A stretch of DNA of 64,000 nucleotides from an uncultured Lachnospiraceae bacterium (GCA_958428365.1 CAUAFT010000001.1:62001-126000); one strand, 5' to 3'; shown: positions 26,831-35,551, counted from the first letter of the stretch. Program-made: numbers and translations. Notes: generated by a model not told the origin, from the letters alone.

Positions 26831-26986
26831 CTATTTCTTCAGTTCTTTTTCAAGTGCATCCTCTGCCGCTTCTTTCGCGTCCTTGCTGATGCGCCATTTT
26901 TTTCCTACGACTGCTCCTGCAATTCCAATCAGGGCAAAAATGATTAATGTTACCAGATATTTTATAAAACTCGCCAAGACTGCCAT
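26831..26986 (-). CDS. Small single-span membrane protein (51 residues)
   Basis: An intact 51-codon frame, ATG at 26986 to TAG at 26831, with GGAGG seven bases before the start. The product begins MAVLASFIKYLVTLIIFALI, has one membrane segment (about 5-27, ending GIAGAVVGKKW) and a highly charged cytoplasmic tail (KDAKEAAEDALEKELKK). It lies between rnhA and alaS, 19 bases before the alaS start, so co-expression is likely. I do not recognise a named family; no function is assigned. Confidence 0.8.
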   Translation of the reverse strand: MAVLASFIKYLVTLIIFALIGIAGAVVGKKWRISKDAKEAAEDALEKELKK

Positions 26987-27042
26987 ACAATCCCTCCATT
27001 TTTTCTGTACAAACTATTCTTTATGATATCATAGGAAAAATC

Positions 27043-27561
27043 TTATTTCAAGATGTCTCCCAGTCCTAATTGTGCATTTTTTCCAGACTCTAAAAGTACA
27101 TCTTCCAAAAGATTTCCTCCGTCTGCGGCTGAAGTTGCCAGGGTATCGCACCGTTCATTCTGCGGATGTCCGTCATGGCCTTTCACCCAGACGTATGTAA
27201 CCTGGTGGGGCTGCATGACCTCCAAAAGACGTTTCCAAAGGTCCACATTTTTCACCGGCTTCTTGTCCGCTTTTTTCCATCCTCTTTTGATCCAGCCGCC
27301 AATCCAGTTCTGGTTGAAGGCATCCACCAGATACTTGGAATCGGAATACAGTGTCACCTGACAGGGTTTCGTCAGGGCTTCCAGACCGCGGATCGCCGCC
27401 ATCAGCTCCATGCGGTTGTTCGTCGTCTTCTTGTAGCCTGCGGATAATTCCCGCTCATGGAGGGTTCCGCTGCGGTCCGTGTAGTTGAGTACCACACCGT
27501 ATCCTCCAGGTCCGTCCGGGTTGCCTCTTGCCGCCCCGTCTGTGTAGATTGTTACTTCCAT
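27043..27561 (-). CDS. rnhA: Ribonuclease HI
   Basis: Cuts the RNA strand of RNA-DNA hybrids. The 172-residue protein shows the four acidic catalytic positions: Asp in VTIYTDGAARGNPDGPGGYG, Glu in NNRMELMAAI, Asp in VTLYSDSKYLVDAF, and Asp in NERCDTLA, together with the basic handle (WIGGWIKRGWKKADKKPVKN) seen in E. coli-type enzymes. ATG at 27561 with GAGAGGAAAC upstream. The C-terminal about 20 residues extend past the usual end. It is in the same transcriptional direction as alaS. Confidence 0.95.
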   Translation of the reverse strand: MEVTIYTDGAARGNPDGPGGYGVVLNYTDRSGTLHERELSAGYKKTTNNRMELMAAIRGLEALTKPCQVTLYSDSKYLVDAFNQNWIGGWIKRGWKKADKKPVKNVDLWKRLLEVMQPHQVTYVWVKGHDGHPQNERCDTLATSAADGGNLLEDVLLESGKNAQLGLGDILK

Positions 27562-27589
27562 TTTGTTTCCTCTCTATCTCACCTAAAAC

Positions 27590-27606
27590 TTCTTAAAACT
27601 TAAGAA
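27590..27606. repeat. Short inverted repeat between rnhA and the MBL-fold gene
   Basis: TTCTTAA, AAC, TTAAGAA: a perfect 7-bp palindrome with 3-base centre in the 66-base gap. It lacks a T tract, so it is more an operator-like sequence than a terminator. No regulator can be named. Confidence 0.3.
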
Positions 27607-27627
27607 CTTCCATATCACATTTGATGC

Positions 27628-28401
27628 TTATGGCAACTCAAAAACCTGATTTTCTTTCTGCATATCCATAATCTTTTCTGCCAAATCTGCTTCTCCCTTT
27701 TCCACCAATTCTTTTTTATATACGGAAATCAAATCATATCGTTTCCACATATGCATCGGGAAAATGACGTCTGCATCCATTTCATGCAAAAAATAATCTA
27801 TCCCATTTTTATACCGCTCTTCCAAACGCATGTCCATGACAACACAGGCGATATCCATATGGATCCCCCGCAACGGCTCCAGTTCCTTTCGGAACTCCTC
27901 CCTCATCTTATTGCGGTACGAATCGTCTCTCGCCTCTCCCTTTCGTACCACCCAGCTCCAGTCGTTCAAATCTCCCGCGTGAAAGATCGTCTTACCCTTA
28001 TAACGTACCAGGAAGGAGACTCCTTCATCGGTGGAACCGTAGGCTTCAACCTTCAATTCTCCTGCCTCATAACTGCCTCCCGGCTTTGCCGTAATCATCC
28101 GTTCCTTTACGGCAGGGTCTATGCCGTTGCGTGCCAGATATTTTTCATTAAAACGCATATCGTTTCCAAGAAAAAACAACATCTGCGGATATTCCATTCC
28201 CCACTTCAAAGATTCCAGCCAGAAATGGTCCCGGTGCTTATGGCTTGCGAAAATAAAGTGCTTTTTATATTTTGAAAAATCGGGAAGCTCTCCCTCGAAG
28301 TCCACTTCCGGCGTCTTGCTTTTATCAAAGTAGTCGAACAGTAACAGGGTATCTTCTATTTCCACTGCAAAGCAGCTATGCATAATATAGTTTACTCTCA
28401 T
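27628..28401 (-). CDS. MBL-fold metallohydrolase
   Basis: A 257-residue metallo-beta-lactamase-fold protein. The metal motif is seen as FASHKHRDHFWLES, with an earlier HSCFAVE strand and later IFHAGDLNDW and IFPMHMWKRY that supply further histidines and aspartate. The fold and HSCF motif resemble UlaG-like lactonases, but the substrate is unknown. Its ATG at 28401 overlaps the stop of the amidohydrolase by one base (TGATG); a GTG one codon earlier is also possible. Context suggests a step in nucleoside or deaminated base use, which is inference. Confidence 0.8.
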   Translation of the reverse strand: MRVNYIMHSCFAVEIEDTLLLFDYFDKSKTPEVDFEGELPDFSKYKKHFIFASHKHRDHFWLESLKWGMEYPQMLFFLGNDMRFNEKYLARNGIDPAVKERMITAKPGGSYEAGELKVEAYGSTDEGVSFLVRYKGKTIFHAGDLNDWSWVVRKGEARDDSYRNKMREEFRKELEPLRGIHMDIACVVMDMRLEERYKNGIDYFLHEMDADVIFPMHMWKRYDLISVYKKELVEKGEADLAEKIMDMQKENQVFELP

Positions 28402-29702
28402 CACATCTTGCTCACAATCTCATTTGCTTTTCTGTAAATTTCCTCCGGCTCTTCCCCGATATGGAATTGATCGTCCTCGTATAAAATTCTGCCGTTTACC
28501 ATAGTCAGCTTGACGTTCTGTTTGCTTCCGCTGTAGACCAGATTCTTTGTGATATTGTTTTCCGGCTGCATATTAGGCTGATGTAGATCAATCAATATCA
28601 AGTCCGCCTTTTTTCCGACTTCCAGACAGTCACAGTCAAAAAGCCCCATGGCATGGGCGCCTCCCGTTGTCGCCATGTAGAGGACATCATTTCCATCCAT
28701 CACCGCGGCATCCCCTTCCCGGAGCTTGGCGAGTCCCGAGACTAAGAACATCTCCCGGAGCATATCCAGACAGTTGTTGCTGGCAGGACCGTCGGTTCCG
28801 ATGGCGATGTTGATTCCGGCTTTTTGCATTTTTGTCAGGGGCGCGGTTCCGCTTGCCAGCTTCAGATTGGACGCCGGATTTGTAATAACGGATAATTTTC
28901 TGTCCTGGAAGATACGGATATCCTCATCGTCAAACCAGACACAGTGATATCCACCTCCGCCGTAATCATAGAGCCCCAGTTCTTCCATGAGCTGCGTAGG
29001 AGACTTGCCGTAACGCTCCCGGCACTCTGCCACCTCTTTTTTCGTCTCGGAATTGTGGGTGTAGACCGGAGCCTGATACTTGTGGCTCAAATCCGAAAGT
29101 CCTTTCAAAAGTCTGTAATCCGTCGTATATTCTGCATGAAAGCCCAGCTTATAGCTGCATAATTCGTGATAGCTGTTATATTTTATATACTGCTCCTCCA
29201 ATTCTTCCAGAGAACTTGTAAAATTATTCAGTCCGCTGACCTGTACGATTCGAAATCCGCAGTCAATCCCTGCCTGAATCACTTCCTTCGGATAGATATA
29301 CATGTCAAAAACAGAGGTGATTCCGCTTGTCAGATATTCCATAATGGCAATTTTGGCAAAATGATACGCTTCCTCACCTGTGAGCTTTGCTTCCATTGGA
29401 AAAATCTGTTCATTCAGCCATTCCTGTAGAGGAAGGTCGTCTGCCTTAGAACGCAGAAACGTCATTGCAGAATGGGTGTGGGCATCTTTAAATCCCGGCA
29501 TCAGCAGATTCCTTTTTACATCCATCTCCCTGTCCCAGATAATAATGTCCTCCGGATTCTTGCAGACCGAAGCTACGTCTGTACCGTCTCCGATATAACA
29601 GATCGTATTGCCCCGGACCCAGAGTTCACCCTCTATGATCTCAAATCTTCTTTTACGCTTCAATATCAGGATTCTTGCATTGTAAAACCGTATGTTCATC
29701 AT
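28401..29702 (-). CDS. Amidohydrolase, likely nucleoside/base deaminase (SsnA/TRZ-ATZ type)
   Basis: Zinc hydrolase of 433 residues. Metal ligands are visible in MPGFKDAHTHSAMTF, KLGFHAEYTT, YTHNSETKKEV and IGTDGPASNNCLDML. This set matches the chlorohydrolase/5-methylthioadenosine deaminase group that includes guanine deaminase and 5'-deoxyadenosine deaminase. The gene follows a purine nucleoside phosphorylase, which supports a purine substrate, but no motif fixes it. ATG at 29702 (the second ATG at 29699 is an alternative). The 88-base gap to the upstream gene shows no terminator. Confidence 0.82.
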   Translation of the reverse strand: MMNIRFYNARILILKRKRRFEIIEGELWVRGNTICYIGDGTDVASVCKNPEDIIIWDREMDVKRNLLMPGFKDAHTHSAMTFLRSKADDLPLQEWLNEQIFPMEAKLTGEEAYHFAKIAIMEYLTSGITSVFDMYIYPKEVIQAGIDCGFRIVQVSGLNNFTSSLEELEEQYIKYNSYHELCSYKLGFHAEYTTDYRLLKGLSDLSHKYQAPVYTHNSETKKEVAECRERYGKSPTQLMEELGLYDYGGGGYHCVWFDDEDIRIFQDRKLSVITNPASNLKLASGTAPLTKMQKAGINIAIGTDGPASNNCLDMLREMFLVSGLAKLREGDAAVMDGNDVLYMATTGGAHAMGLFDCDCLEVGKKADLILIDLHQPNMQPENNITKNLVYSGSKQNVKLTMVNGRILYEDDQFHIGEEPEEIYRKANEIVSKM

Positions 29703-29790
29703 ATCACCCGCTTATTTTTATATCATTTCTTCAACATATCTTCCAGTTGATCCGCTCCCGAAAACTCTTTTGTATATCTGCTAGATCCTC

Positions 29791-30633
29791 TTACTTTTCC
29801 AGAATCTCCTCATGCATTTTTAAAACTGCCTCGTGTATCAGCCTGCGGACATAAGGTGCCACCTTCGCCGCATTCTCCTGCACTTCGGCATGAGATAAGG
29901 GATTTTCAGACATTCCCGCCGCCATATTGGTGATACAGGAGATACCGCAGATCTTCATTCCCATATGGTTAGCAGCAATGGCTTCGCAGGCGGTACTCAT
30001 TCCCACAGCAGATGCCCCCAGAATCTTCGCTGCCCGCACCTCTGCCGGAGACTCATAATTCGGACCTTTGAACTGGCAGTAGATTCCCTCTTTTAAATCC
30101 AGCCCGATCTCTTTTGCCGTTTTTCTTAAAATTTCCTGTAAGTCTTTGTCATAGATTTCGCTCATGTCCGGAAATCTGGTTCCAAGTTCTTCTATATTTT
30201 CTCCAATCAACGGGGAGTCTACGAACATGGAAAGCTGGTCGGTAATCAACATGATGTTCCCCGCTGAAAATCCGTCTCCAAGTCCCCCTGCCGCATTGGT
30301 TAAAAATAAAATCTTTGCCCCCAGCATCTTCATCAGTCTCGTTGGCAGTACCACATCTGACATGGCATAGCCTTCATAGTAGTGTACCCGTCCATTCATC
30401 AGAACGACAGGAACCTTTCCCATATAGCCGAAGAGAAATTCTCCTGCATGACCTTCCACTGTGGACACGGGAAATCCCTCGATCTCATGGTAGTCAATTC
30501 TCTTTACGACTTCAAATTCATCCGCGTATTGTCCGAAACCGGAGCCTAAGATCATTGCCACCTCCGGTACAAAATCGGTCTTTTCTCTGACACATTTATA
30601 ACATTTTTCTAACTTCTCGTAAATTGGATTCAT
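29791..30633 (-). CDS. punA: Purine-nucleoside phosphorylase (trimeric PNP type)
   Basis: Splits inosine or guanosine with phosphate to base and ribose-1-phosphate. The 280-residue product carries the phosphate-site motif MILGSGFGQYAD, GRVHYYEGYAMSDVVLPTRL, LFLTNAAGGLGDGFSAGNIM, the signature GPNYESPAEVRAAKILGASA with VGMSTACEA, and the base-binding asparagine in SCITNMAAGM. The upstream ATG at 30651 is part of the GGAGG site, so ATG at 30633 is chosen. A good promoter precedes it, and it leads the operon with the deaminase and MBL-fold genes. Confidence 0.95.
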   Translation of the reverse strand: MNPIYEKLEKCYKCVREKTDFVPEVAMILGSGFGQYADEFEVVKRIDYHEIEGFPVSTVEGHAGEFLFGYMGKVPVVLMNGRVHYYEGYAMSDVVLPTRLMKMLGAKILFLTNAAGGLGDGFSAGNIMLITDQLSMFVDSPLIGENIEELGTRFPDMSEIYDKDLQEILRKTAKEIGLDLKEGIYCQFKGPNYESPAEVRAAKILGASAVGMSTACEAIAANHMGMKICGISCITNMAAGMSENPLSHAEVQENAAKVAPYVRRLIHEAVLKMHEEILEK

Positions 30634-30676
30634 TATTATTTTTTCCTCCATCTGTGCTTATTCACATCATCAGACA

Positions 30677-30682
30677 TTATAC
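30677..30682 (-). promoter_or_regulatory. Extended -10 promoter of the punA operon
   Basis: Minus-strand TGGTATAAT (extended -10) lies 44 bases before the punA start; the -35 region 17 bases upstream is weak (TGAAAT), as is common for extended -10 promoters. Confidence 0.5.
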
Positions 30683-30723
30683 CACATTTCTTCCACTTAT
30701 TTCAGATATTCCTGTTACAAAAT

Positions 30724-30771
30724 CAAAAAATTCCCCACTGTCTGAGATTTTACTCTCAAACAATGGGGAAC
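30724..30771 (-). terminator. Terminator of the YczE-type gene
   Basis: On the minus strand TTCCCCATTGTTTGAGA pairs with TCTCAGACAGTGGGGAA around a 6-base loop and is followed by TTTTTT. It lies 19 bases beyond the gene and separates it from the punA promoter. Confidence 0.88.
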
Positions 30772-30789
30772 TCTGTCCACCAATTCCGC

Positions 30790-31464
30790 TTAATTTTGCA
30801 GCAACAGATCTCTCTTTTCTCCAAACAGCTTCGTGATCTCTCCCAATTCCGATCCCACCAGTATCGCCGCCACAACGGTTCCTATTCCAACGGAACCTAG
30901 TTCTCTCAAAGCAATGAGACATGAGATCAGAGAAATCACTACCATGCTCACGTCGAATCCCACCTTTACCCTGCTAAAGGGCAGATGTGCCTTGTCCGAG
31001 ATCGCCTGCATGGCTCCCTCTCCTGCCAACGGAATAATGTCTGCCGGAAGATAGAAGAAAATTCCCACAGCGATCAGCACAGTACTTCCAAGCATCAGCA
31101 ATAACCGCACGCTCCAAGATTCCGGTGTCGGCAGAAAGGAAAAGAGATAATTGGAAAAAGTAGTAAAGTAGCCAAAAATAATTCCAGCCAGAACCTGTAA
31201 CAGATTCTTGATCTGAAAGGCTTTTCTCAGAATCAGGATCTGCAGTATCACTAAGAATACATGAAATAAAATCGTCGCTTTTCCCATCTCCAATCCCGTA
31301 ATACAGGTGATAGAATACGGAATGGAGCTGACCGGAGATACCCCCAGATCGGATTTTACCGACATGGAGACACCCAGGGTCATAAGAAATAGTCCAAATA
31401 TGTAACAGAAAAGACGCGTTCTGTAATTCTCCTCTATAAGTGTTCTATGCATTTGTTCCCACAT
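30790..31464 (-). CDS. YczE/YitT-like integral membrane protein (DUF6198)
   Basis: A 224-residue membrane protein with five or six hydrophobic segments. The pattern FGLFLMTLGVSMSVKSDLGVSP and the later GEGAMQAISDKAHLPFSRVK match the YczE group, whose role is not firmly known. The frame reaches 31497 through a TTG, but GGAGG lies inside that extension and is nine bases before the ATG at 31464 (MWEQMHRTLIEE), which I chose. It has its own strong promoter and terminator, so it is a single-gene unit. Confidence 0.8.
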   Translation of the reverse strand: MWEQMHRTLIEENYRTRLFCYIFGLFLMTLGVSMSVKSDLGVSPVSSIPYSITCITGLEMGKATILFHVFLVILQILILRKAFQIKNLLQVLAGIIFGYFTTFSNYLFSFLPTPESWSVRLLLMLGSTVLIAVGIFFYLPADIIPLAGEGAMQAISDKAHLPFSRVKVGFDVSMVVISLISCLIALRELGSVGIGTVVAAILVGSELGEITKLFGEKRDLLLQN

Positions 31465-31531
31465 ACCTGTCTTCCTCCGGTTCATTCTTATTTGCAATAA
31501 TATTAATTTATTAATTATTTATATCCTAATC

Positions 31532-31559
31532 ATTATAGCACTGCTTTTTAGAATGTCAA
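31532..31559 (-). promoter_or_regulatory. Strong sigma-A promoter of the YczE-type gene
   Basis: TTGACA (31554-31559), 16 bases, TATAAT (31532-31537) on the minus strand, with a TGC extended -10. An AT-only palindrome, ATTAATTTATTAAT (31503-31516), lies just downstream of the expected start and could be an operator. Confidence 0.65.
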
Positions 31560-31580
31560 CCCAGGTCAGGCAGATCCATA

Positions 31581-32435
31581 TTATTTTTTCCGCTCTTCCA
31601 CCATGTTCACAAACCATTCTACCGTATTCGGATCCGTATGTGAGAAAAAGGAACTTTCCTGTTTGTCAAGAGATGCAATGAGATCCATGTCCTCATCAGA
31701 CAGCGTAAAATCAAACACATTAAAATTCTCTTCCATGCGCTCAGCATGCGTTGATTTTGGTATGACTACCACTCCACGCTGTATGTTCCAACGGAGCATG
31801 ACCTGCGCCGTTGTTTTCCCATATTTTGCGCCGATCTGTGAGATGGTCTCATTTTCAAAGGTGCCTCCTCTGCCCTCTCCAAAAGGCGCCCATGCTTCCA
31901 GTTGTATTCCATATTTTTCCGCCCATTTTTTTAACTCTTTCTGCTGATTGAAAATATGGGTCTCCATCTGATTTACCATAGGCTTGATTCGATGAAAGGA
32001 GGCAAAATCCACCATGCGGTCTGCGTAAAAATTGGAAATACCGACGGCACGGATCTTTCCCTCATCATATAACTCCTCCAACGCCCTCCACGCGCCATAG
32101 GCGTCTGAGAACGGTTGATGTAACAACATCAGATCCAGATAATCCGTTCCCAGTTTTTGCATGGATTCCAGCACAGATGCCTTTGCCTGCTCATATCCAT
32201 AATTCTCGACCCACACTTTGGTGGTAAGAAAGATCTCTTCCCGTGGGATACCGGATTTTTTTATGGCAGCTCCCACTTCCTCCTCGTTATAATAGGCCTG
32301 CGCCGTGTCGATGTGACGGTAGCCAATTTTCAATGCATCCAGCACACACCGCTCGCATTCCTCCTTGGTCACCTGATAGACACCGTATCCTAAGATCGGC
32401 ATTTTTACACCGTTTGATAATGTTACATATTCCAT
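31581..32435 (-). CDS. Aldo/keto reductase
   Basis: NADPH-dependent carbonyl reductase of 284 residues. The catalytic set is visible: Asp and Tyr in HIDTAQAYYNEEEVG, Lys in FLTTKVWVEN, His in DLMLLHQPFSD; the cofactor tail motif is VVIPKSTHAERMEENF. It resembles the AKR5 (2,5-diketogluconate reductase-like) group, but substrate is open. It lies 36 bases behind the flavodoxin gene with GGAGG before its ATG; the pair is divergent from a LysR regulator that probably controls it. Confidence 0.92.
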   Translation of the reverse strand: MEYVTLSNGVKMPILGYGVYQVTKEECERCVLDALKIGYRHIDTAQAYYNEEEVGAAIKKSGIPREEIFLTTKVWVENYGYEQAKASVLESMQKLGTDYLDLMLLHQPFSDAYGAWRALEELYDEGKIRAVGISNFYADRMVDFASFHRIKPMVNQMETHIFNQQKELKKWAEKYGIQLEAWAPFGEGRGGTFENETISQIGAKYGKTTAQVMLRWNIQRGVVVIPKSTHAERMEENFNVFDFTLSDEDMDLIASLDKQESSFFSHTDPNTVEWFVNMVEERKK

Positions 32436-32471
32436 AATGCTTCCTCCACTCTATTTTAGTATTGATTGTTT

Positions 32472-32990
32472 TCATTCAATGGCTTCCTTGATCCAGTCTT
32501 CTATCTCTTTTTGGGATCGCGCCGCGCTGCTGCCCCGGATCGCCAATCCTTCTTTTACCTCCGCCGCAGGACACAACTTTCGAATATCCTCCATGCTGCT
32601 GCCCAGTCCGCTGCCCTCGTGGGTACAGAACGGCCGAATGATCTTTCCGCTGAGATCATAATGCTCTAAAAATGTAAATACCGCCATTGGCATTGTGCTC
32701 CAATAATTTGGAAATCCCAGATAAATCACATCATATTTCTCCAGATCTTCGGGATAACGCTTTAATTCCGGACGGGCGTTCTGCTGCTGGTCCGCCTGCG
32801 CCTGTGCAATACATTCGTTATATCCTTTGGCATAGGGTTCTGCTTGTTCGATCTTAAATAAATCGGCGCCCGTCAACTCCCTGATGATACCTGCTGCGAC
32901 CTCTGTGTTGCCAACCTCCAGATATTTCATCATACCGCTCACATAGTTTTCATCTGCTCTGGAATAAAAAGCGATGATCTCTTTTGCCAT
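32472..32990 (-). CDS. Flavodoxin-like protein
   Basis: A 172-residue FMN-binding fold. The phosphate loop is atypical (IAFYSRADENYVSG in place of the classic S/T-rich loop), the flavin-site segments are YLGFPNYWSTMPMAVFTFLE and PFCTHEGSGLGSSMEDIRKL. It belongs with the Flavodoxin_4 group often found beside aldo/keto reductases and a LysR regulator in clostridia. Probably an electron carrier or quinone/aldehyde stress enzyme; this is inference. AGGAGGAAG precedes the ATG. Confidence 0.88.
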   Translation of the reverse strand: MAKEIIAFYSRADENYVSGMMKYLEVGNTEVAAGIIRELTGADLFKIEQAEPYAKGYNECIAQAQADQQQNARPELKRYPEDLEKYDVIYLGFPNYWSTMPMAVFTFLEHYDLSGKIIRPFCTHEGSGLGSSMEDIRKLCPAAEVKEGLAIRGSSAARSQKEIEDWIKEAIE

Positions 32991-33083
32991 TTCTCTTCCT
33001 CCTGTCTGTCATTTTGTGCATTCCTGCCTATTGCAGGCTGTATTCGTTTTTATTTCCTGTATCCATATCTAAAATATAGCACT

Positions 33084-33136
33084 CCTGTTCTTGACAGGGA
33101 ATCTCCGGTATGTTATCACAGTATTAACTTAAAGTT
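33084..33136. promoter_or_regulatory. Divergent control region: lysR promoter and two palindromes
   Basis: Plus-strand TTGACA (33091-33096), 17 bases, TATCAC (33114-33119) forms a likely lysR promoter. CCTGT-TCTTG-ACAGG (33084-33098) overlaps its -35, and AACTT-A-AAGTT (33126-33136) lies just downstream of its -10. Either palindrome could be a site for the regulator. The flavodoxin promoter was not placed with confidence. Confidence 0.45.
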
Positions 33137-33204
33137 TATACTTGTTTTCCTAAAAGCTGATTTAAAATATATTTTCTCTGATTATGTAATTATGGAGGTG
33201 CATG

Positions 33205-34107
33205 ATGTATAATCCAATGCTTGATACCTTTATCACAGTTGCCGACTGCGGCAGTTTTACCAGCGCCGCCGAACGCCTGTATCTTTCCCCCACAGCCGTC
33301 ATGAAACAGATGAATACACTGGAAAAACACCTGGAGCTGACACTGATCGAACGAACCCACGCCGGGGTACATCTGACTCCCGCTGGAGAAGTGATCTACC
33401 GGGACGCAAAATTTCTGATAGATTACACCAAAAAATCCATTGCCAGCGCAAACGCCGCCGCACACACCTATGACAATACCTTCTGCGTTGGCACCTCCCT
33501 GCTCAACCCCGCAAAACCCTTTATGGATCTGTGGTATCGCGTGAACAAGGATTTTCCCAACTATAAGCTGCATCTTGTTCCCTTCGAGGACAACCACAAG
33601 GGCATCTTATCGGAGATTGAAAAGCTGGGAGAAAAATTCGATTTTCTGATCGGCGTCTGTGATTCCAGATCATGGCTCTCCCTGTGCCGTTTTCTGCCCC
33701 TTGGCAGGTATAAGAAGATGGTCGCCGTATCCAGAGAGCATCCTCTCGCCTCAAAAAAATCTCTCTCTATCCGGGACCTGTATGGAGAGACACTGATGAT
33801 GGTCCGCCGCGGTGATTCCGGTACAAATGATTTTATCCGCAATGACCTGGAAAAAAATCACCCCCAGATCCATATTGAAGATACTCCGCCATTTTACGAT
33901 CTGTCCGTATTCAACCGCTGTGCCCAGACGGGGAACGTACTGCTCACCATCGAATGCTGGCAGGAGGTACATCCGGGACTGGTCAGCATTCCAATGAACT
34001 GGGACTACAGTATTCCCTATGGACTGCTGTACAGCCTGAACGCCTCGGAGGATGTACTGAGATTTGTGAAAACAGTGGAAGCCATGCCGTCCATCGCCTC
34101 TTTGTAA
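33205..34107 (+). CDS. LysR-family transcriptional regulator
   Basis: DNA-binding regulator of 300 residues, the family norm. The N-terminal winged helix is FITVADCGSFTSAAERLYLS followed by PTAVMKQMNTLEKHL; the remainder is a periplasmic-binding-like effector domain (about 90-300) with FCVGTSLLNPAKPF. Two ATGs are adjacent; the second (33205) lies six bases after GGAGG, so I chose it. It is divergent from flavodoxin and aldo/keto reductase genes, its likely targets; it could also act on the uracil permease gene 70 bases downstream. The effector is unknown. Confidence 0.92.
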   Translation: MYNPMLDTFITVADCGSFTSAAERLYLSPTAVMKQMNTLEKHLELTLIERTHAGVHLTPAGEVIYRDAKFLIDYTKKSIASANAAAHTYDNTFCVGTSLLNPAKPFMDLWYRVNKDFPNYKLHLVPFEDNHKGILSEIEKLGEKFDFLIGVCDSRSWLSLCRFLPLGRYKKMVAVSREHPLASKKSLSIRDLYGETLMMVRRGDSGTNDFIRNDLEKNHPQIHIEDTPPFYDLSVFNRCAQTGNVLLTIECWQEVHPGLVSIPMNWDYSIPYGLLYSLNASEDVLRFVKTVEAMPSIASL

Positions 34108-34115
34108 AATTCCTC

Positions 34116-34144
34116 TTGCAGTCCCCTGCAAAACCCTCTATAAT
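34116..34144 (+). promoter_or_regulatory. Promoter of the uracil permease gene
   Basis: TTGCAG (34116-34121), 17 bases, TATAAT (34139-34144). The -35 is one arm of a perfect inverted repeat TTGCAG-tccc-CTGCAA (34116-34131), which could be an operator. Confidence 0.6.
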
Positions 34145-34177
34145 CTTAATGAAAAACAACAGGAGGAGTAAATTGTC

Positions 34178-35551
34178 ATGAACAATGAGAATGGTGTAAT
34201 CAAAGACGCCAAAGCCCTTGGCACACCGAAAATGTTAATTCTGGGACTCCAGCACATGTTCGCCATGTTTGGAGCCACCATATTAGTTCCTATTTTAGTA
34301 AACAGCTATTTCCATGGAGAGGGATTGTCAGTGCAGGTGACCTTGATCTGTGCGGGAATCGGAACATTATTCTTCCATTTTTGCACGAAGTTCAAAGTGC
34401 CTGCCTTTTTAGGTTCTTCTTTTGCCTTTTTGGGGGGATTTGCCACTGTGGCAGAACTGGACAGCGGTATCTTTGCAGATATGAGCTACGGAGAAAAACT
34501 GCCCTACGCCTGCGGCGGTATCGTGATTGCGGGACTGCTCTATCTGATCCTCGCCCTCATCATCAAGCTGGTGGGCGTAAAACGGGTGATGCGGTATCTT
34601 CCCCCGGTGGTGACCGGACCCATCATCATCTGTATTGGTCTGAGTCTGGCGCCAAGCGCCATCGCCAATGCTTCCACCAACTGGATCCTGGCGCTGATCG
34701 CTCTGGCGGTCATTATCATCTTCAACATCTGGGGAAAGGGAATGTTCAAGATCATCCCGATCTTAATGGGCGTGGTGATCTCCTATGTGGCAGCAATCAT
34801 CTTAAATGCCTGCGGAATCACCAATCCCGACGGAACTGCAATCCTGGATTTTGCCTCCGTGGCAAGCGCCAGCTGGGTGGGACTCCCGCCGTTCCAGCTC
34901 TGTAAATTCGATATCACAGCCATTCTGGTAATGGCTCCGATCGCCATTGCGACCATGATGGAACATATCGGCGATATCTCTGCCATCTCTGCAACCGTAG
35001 ATGAGAACTTCATGGAGGATCCGGGACTTCACAGAACGCTGATCGGAGACGGTCTTGCCACCTCCCTCTCTGCTATGGTGGGCGGTCCTGCCAATACTAC
35101 CTATGGAGAAAATACCGGGGTTCTGGAACTCAGCCGCGTCCACGACCCGAAGGTCATCCGCATCGCGGCAATTTATGCAGTGATTTTAAGCTTTATTCCG
35201 AAGGTGTCCTCCATCATCGGTTCCATGCCGGCATCTATTATCGGAGGAGTCAGCTTCATTCTCTACGGAATGATCTCTGCGATCGGGGTACGAAATATCG
35301 TGGAGAATCATGTAGATTTTACCAAATCCAGAAATCTGATCATTGCGGCAGTGATCTTAGTCTGCGGTCTTGGTTTTTCCGACGGACTGACCTTCACCAT
35401 TGCCGGAACCTCCATCACCCTGACAAGCCTTGCCATTGCAGCCCTTGCGGGAGTGATCCTGAATGCTATCCTGCCGGGAAATGACTATTCCTTCGGAGAG
35501 GATGTAAAAGCGGACAGCAACCGCGGGATCCATATGGAGTCGGATTCCTAA
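34178..35551 (+). CDS. uraA: Uracil permease (NCS2 family)
   Basis: Proton-coupled uracil importer, 457 residues with about 14 hydrophobic segments. The family signature is clear: LGLQHMFAMFGATILVPILV, FLGSSFAFLGGFATV, and the substrate motif region VMAPIAIATMMEHIGDISAI and GGPANTTYGENTGVLELSRV with its key glutamates. AGGAGGAG precedes the ATG at 34178. It has its own promoter and a downstream hairpin. The neighbourhood has no pyr genes, so it is likely a stand-alone salvage unit. Uracil rather than xanthine is indicated by the GENTG motif. Confidence 0.93.
   Translation: MNNENGVIKDAKALGTPKMLILGLQHMFAMFGATILVPILVNSYFHGEGLSVQVTLICAGIGTLFFHFCTKFKVPAFLGSSFAFLGGFATVAELDSGIFADMSYGEKLPYACGGIVIAGLLYLILALIIKLVGVKRVMRYLPPVVTGPIIICIGLSLAPSAIANASTNWILALIALAVIIIFNIWGKGMFKIIPILMGVVISYVAAIILNACGITNPDGTAILDFASVASASWVGLPPFQLCKFDITAILVMAPIAIATMMEHIGDISAISATVDENFMEDPGLHRTLIGDGLATSLSAMVGGPANTTYGENTGVLELSRVHDPKVIRIAAIYAVILSFIPKVSSIIGSMPASIIGGVSFILYGMISAIGVRNIVENHVDFTKSRNLIIAAVILVCGLGFSDGLTFTIAGTSITLTSLAIAALAGVILNAILPGNDYSFGEDVKADSNRGIHMESDS

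Noticed and set aside
26812..27042. T-box leader for alaS
   Set aside because: The space is occupied by a small gene and a 56-base gap with no T-box consensus.
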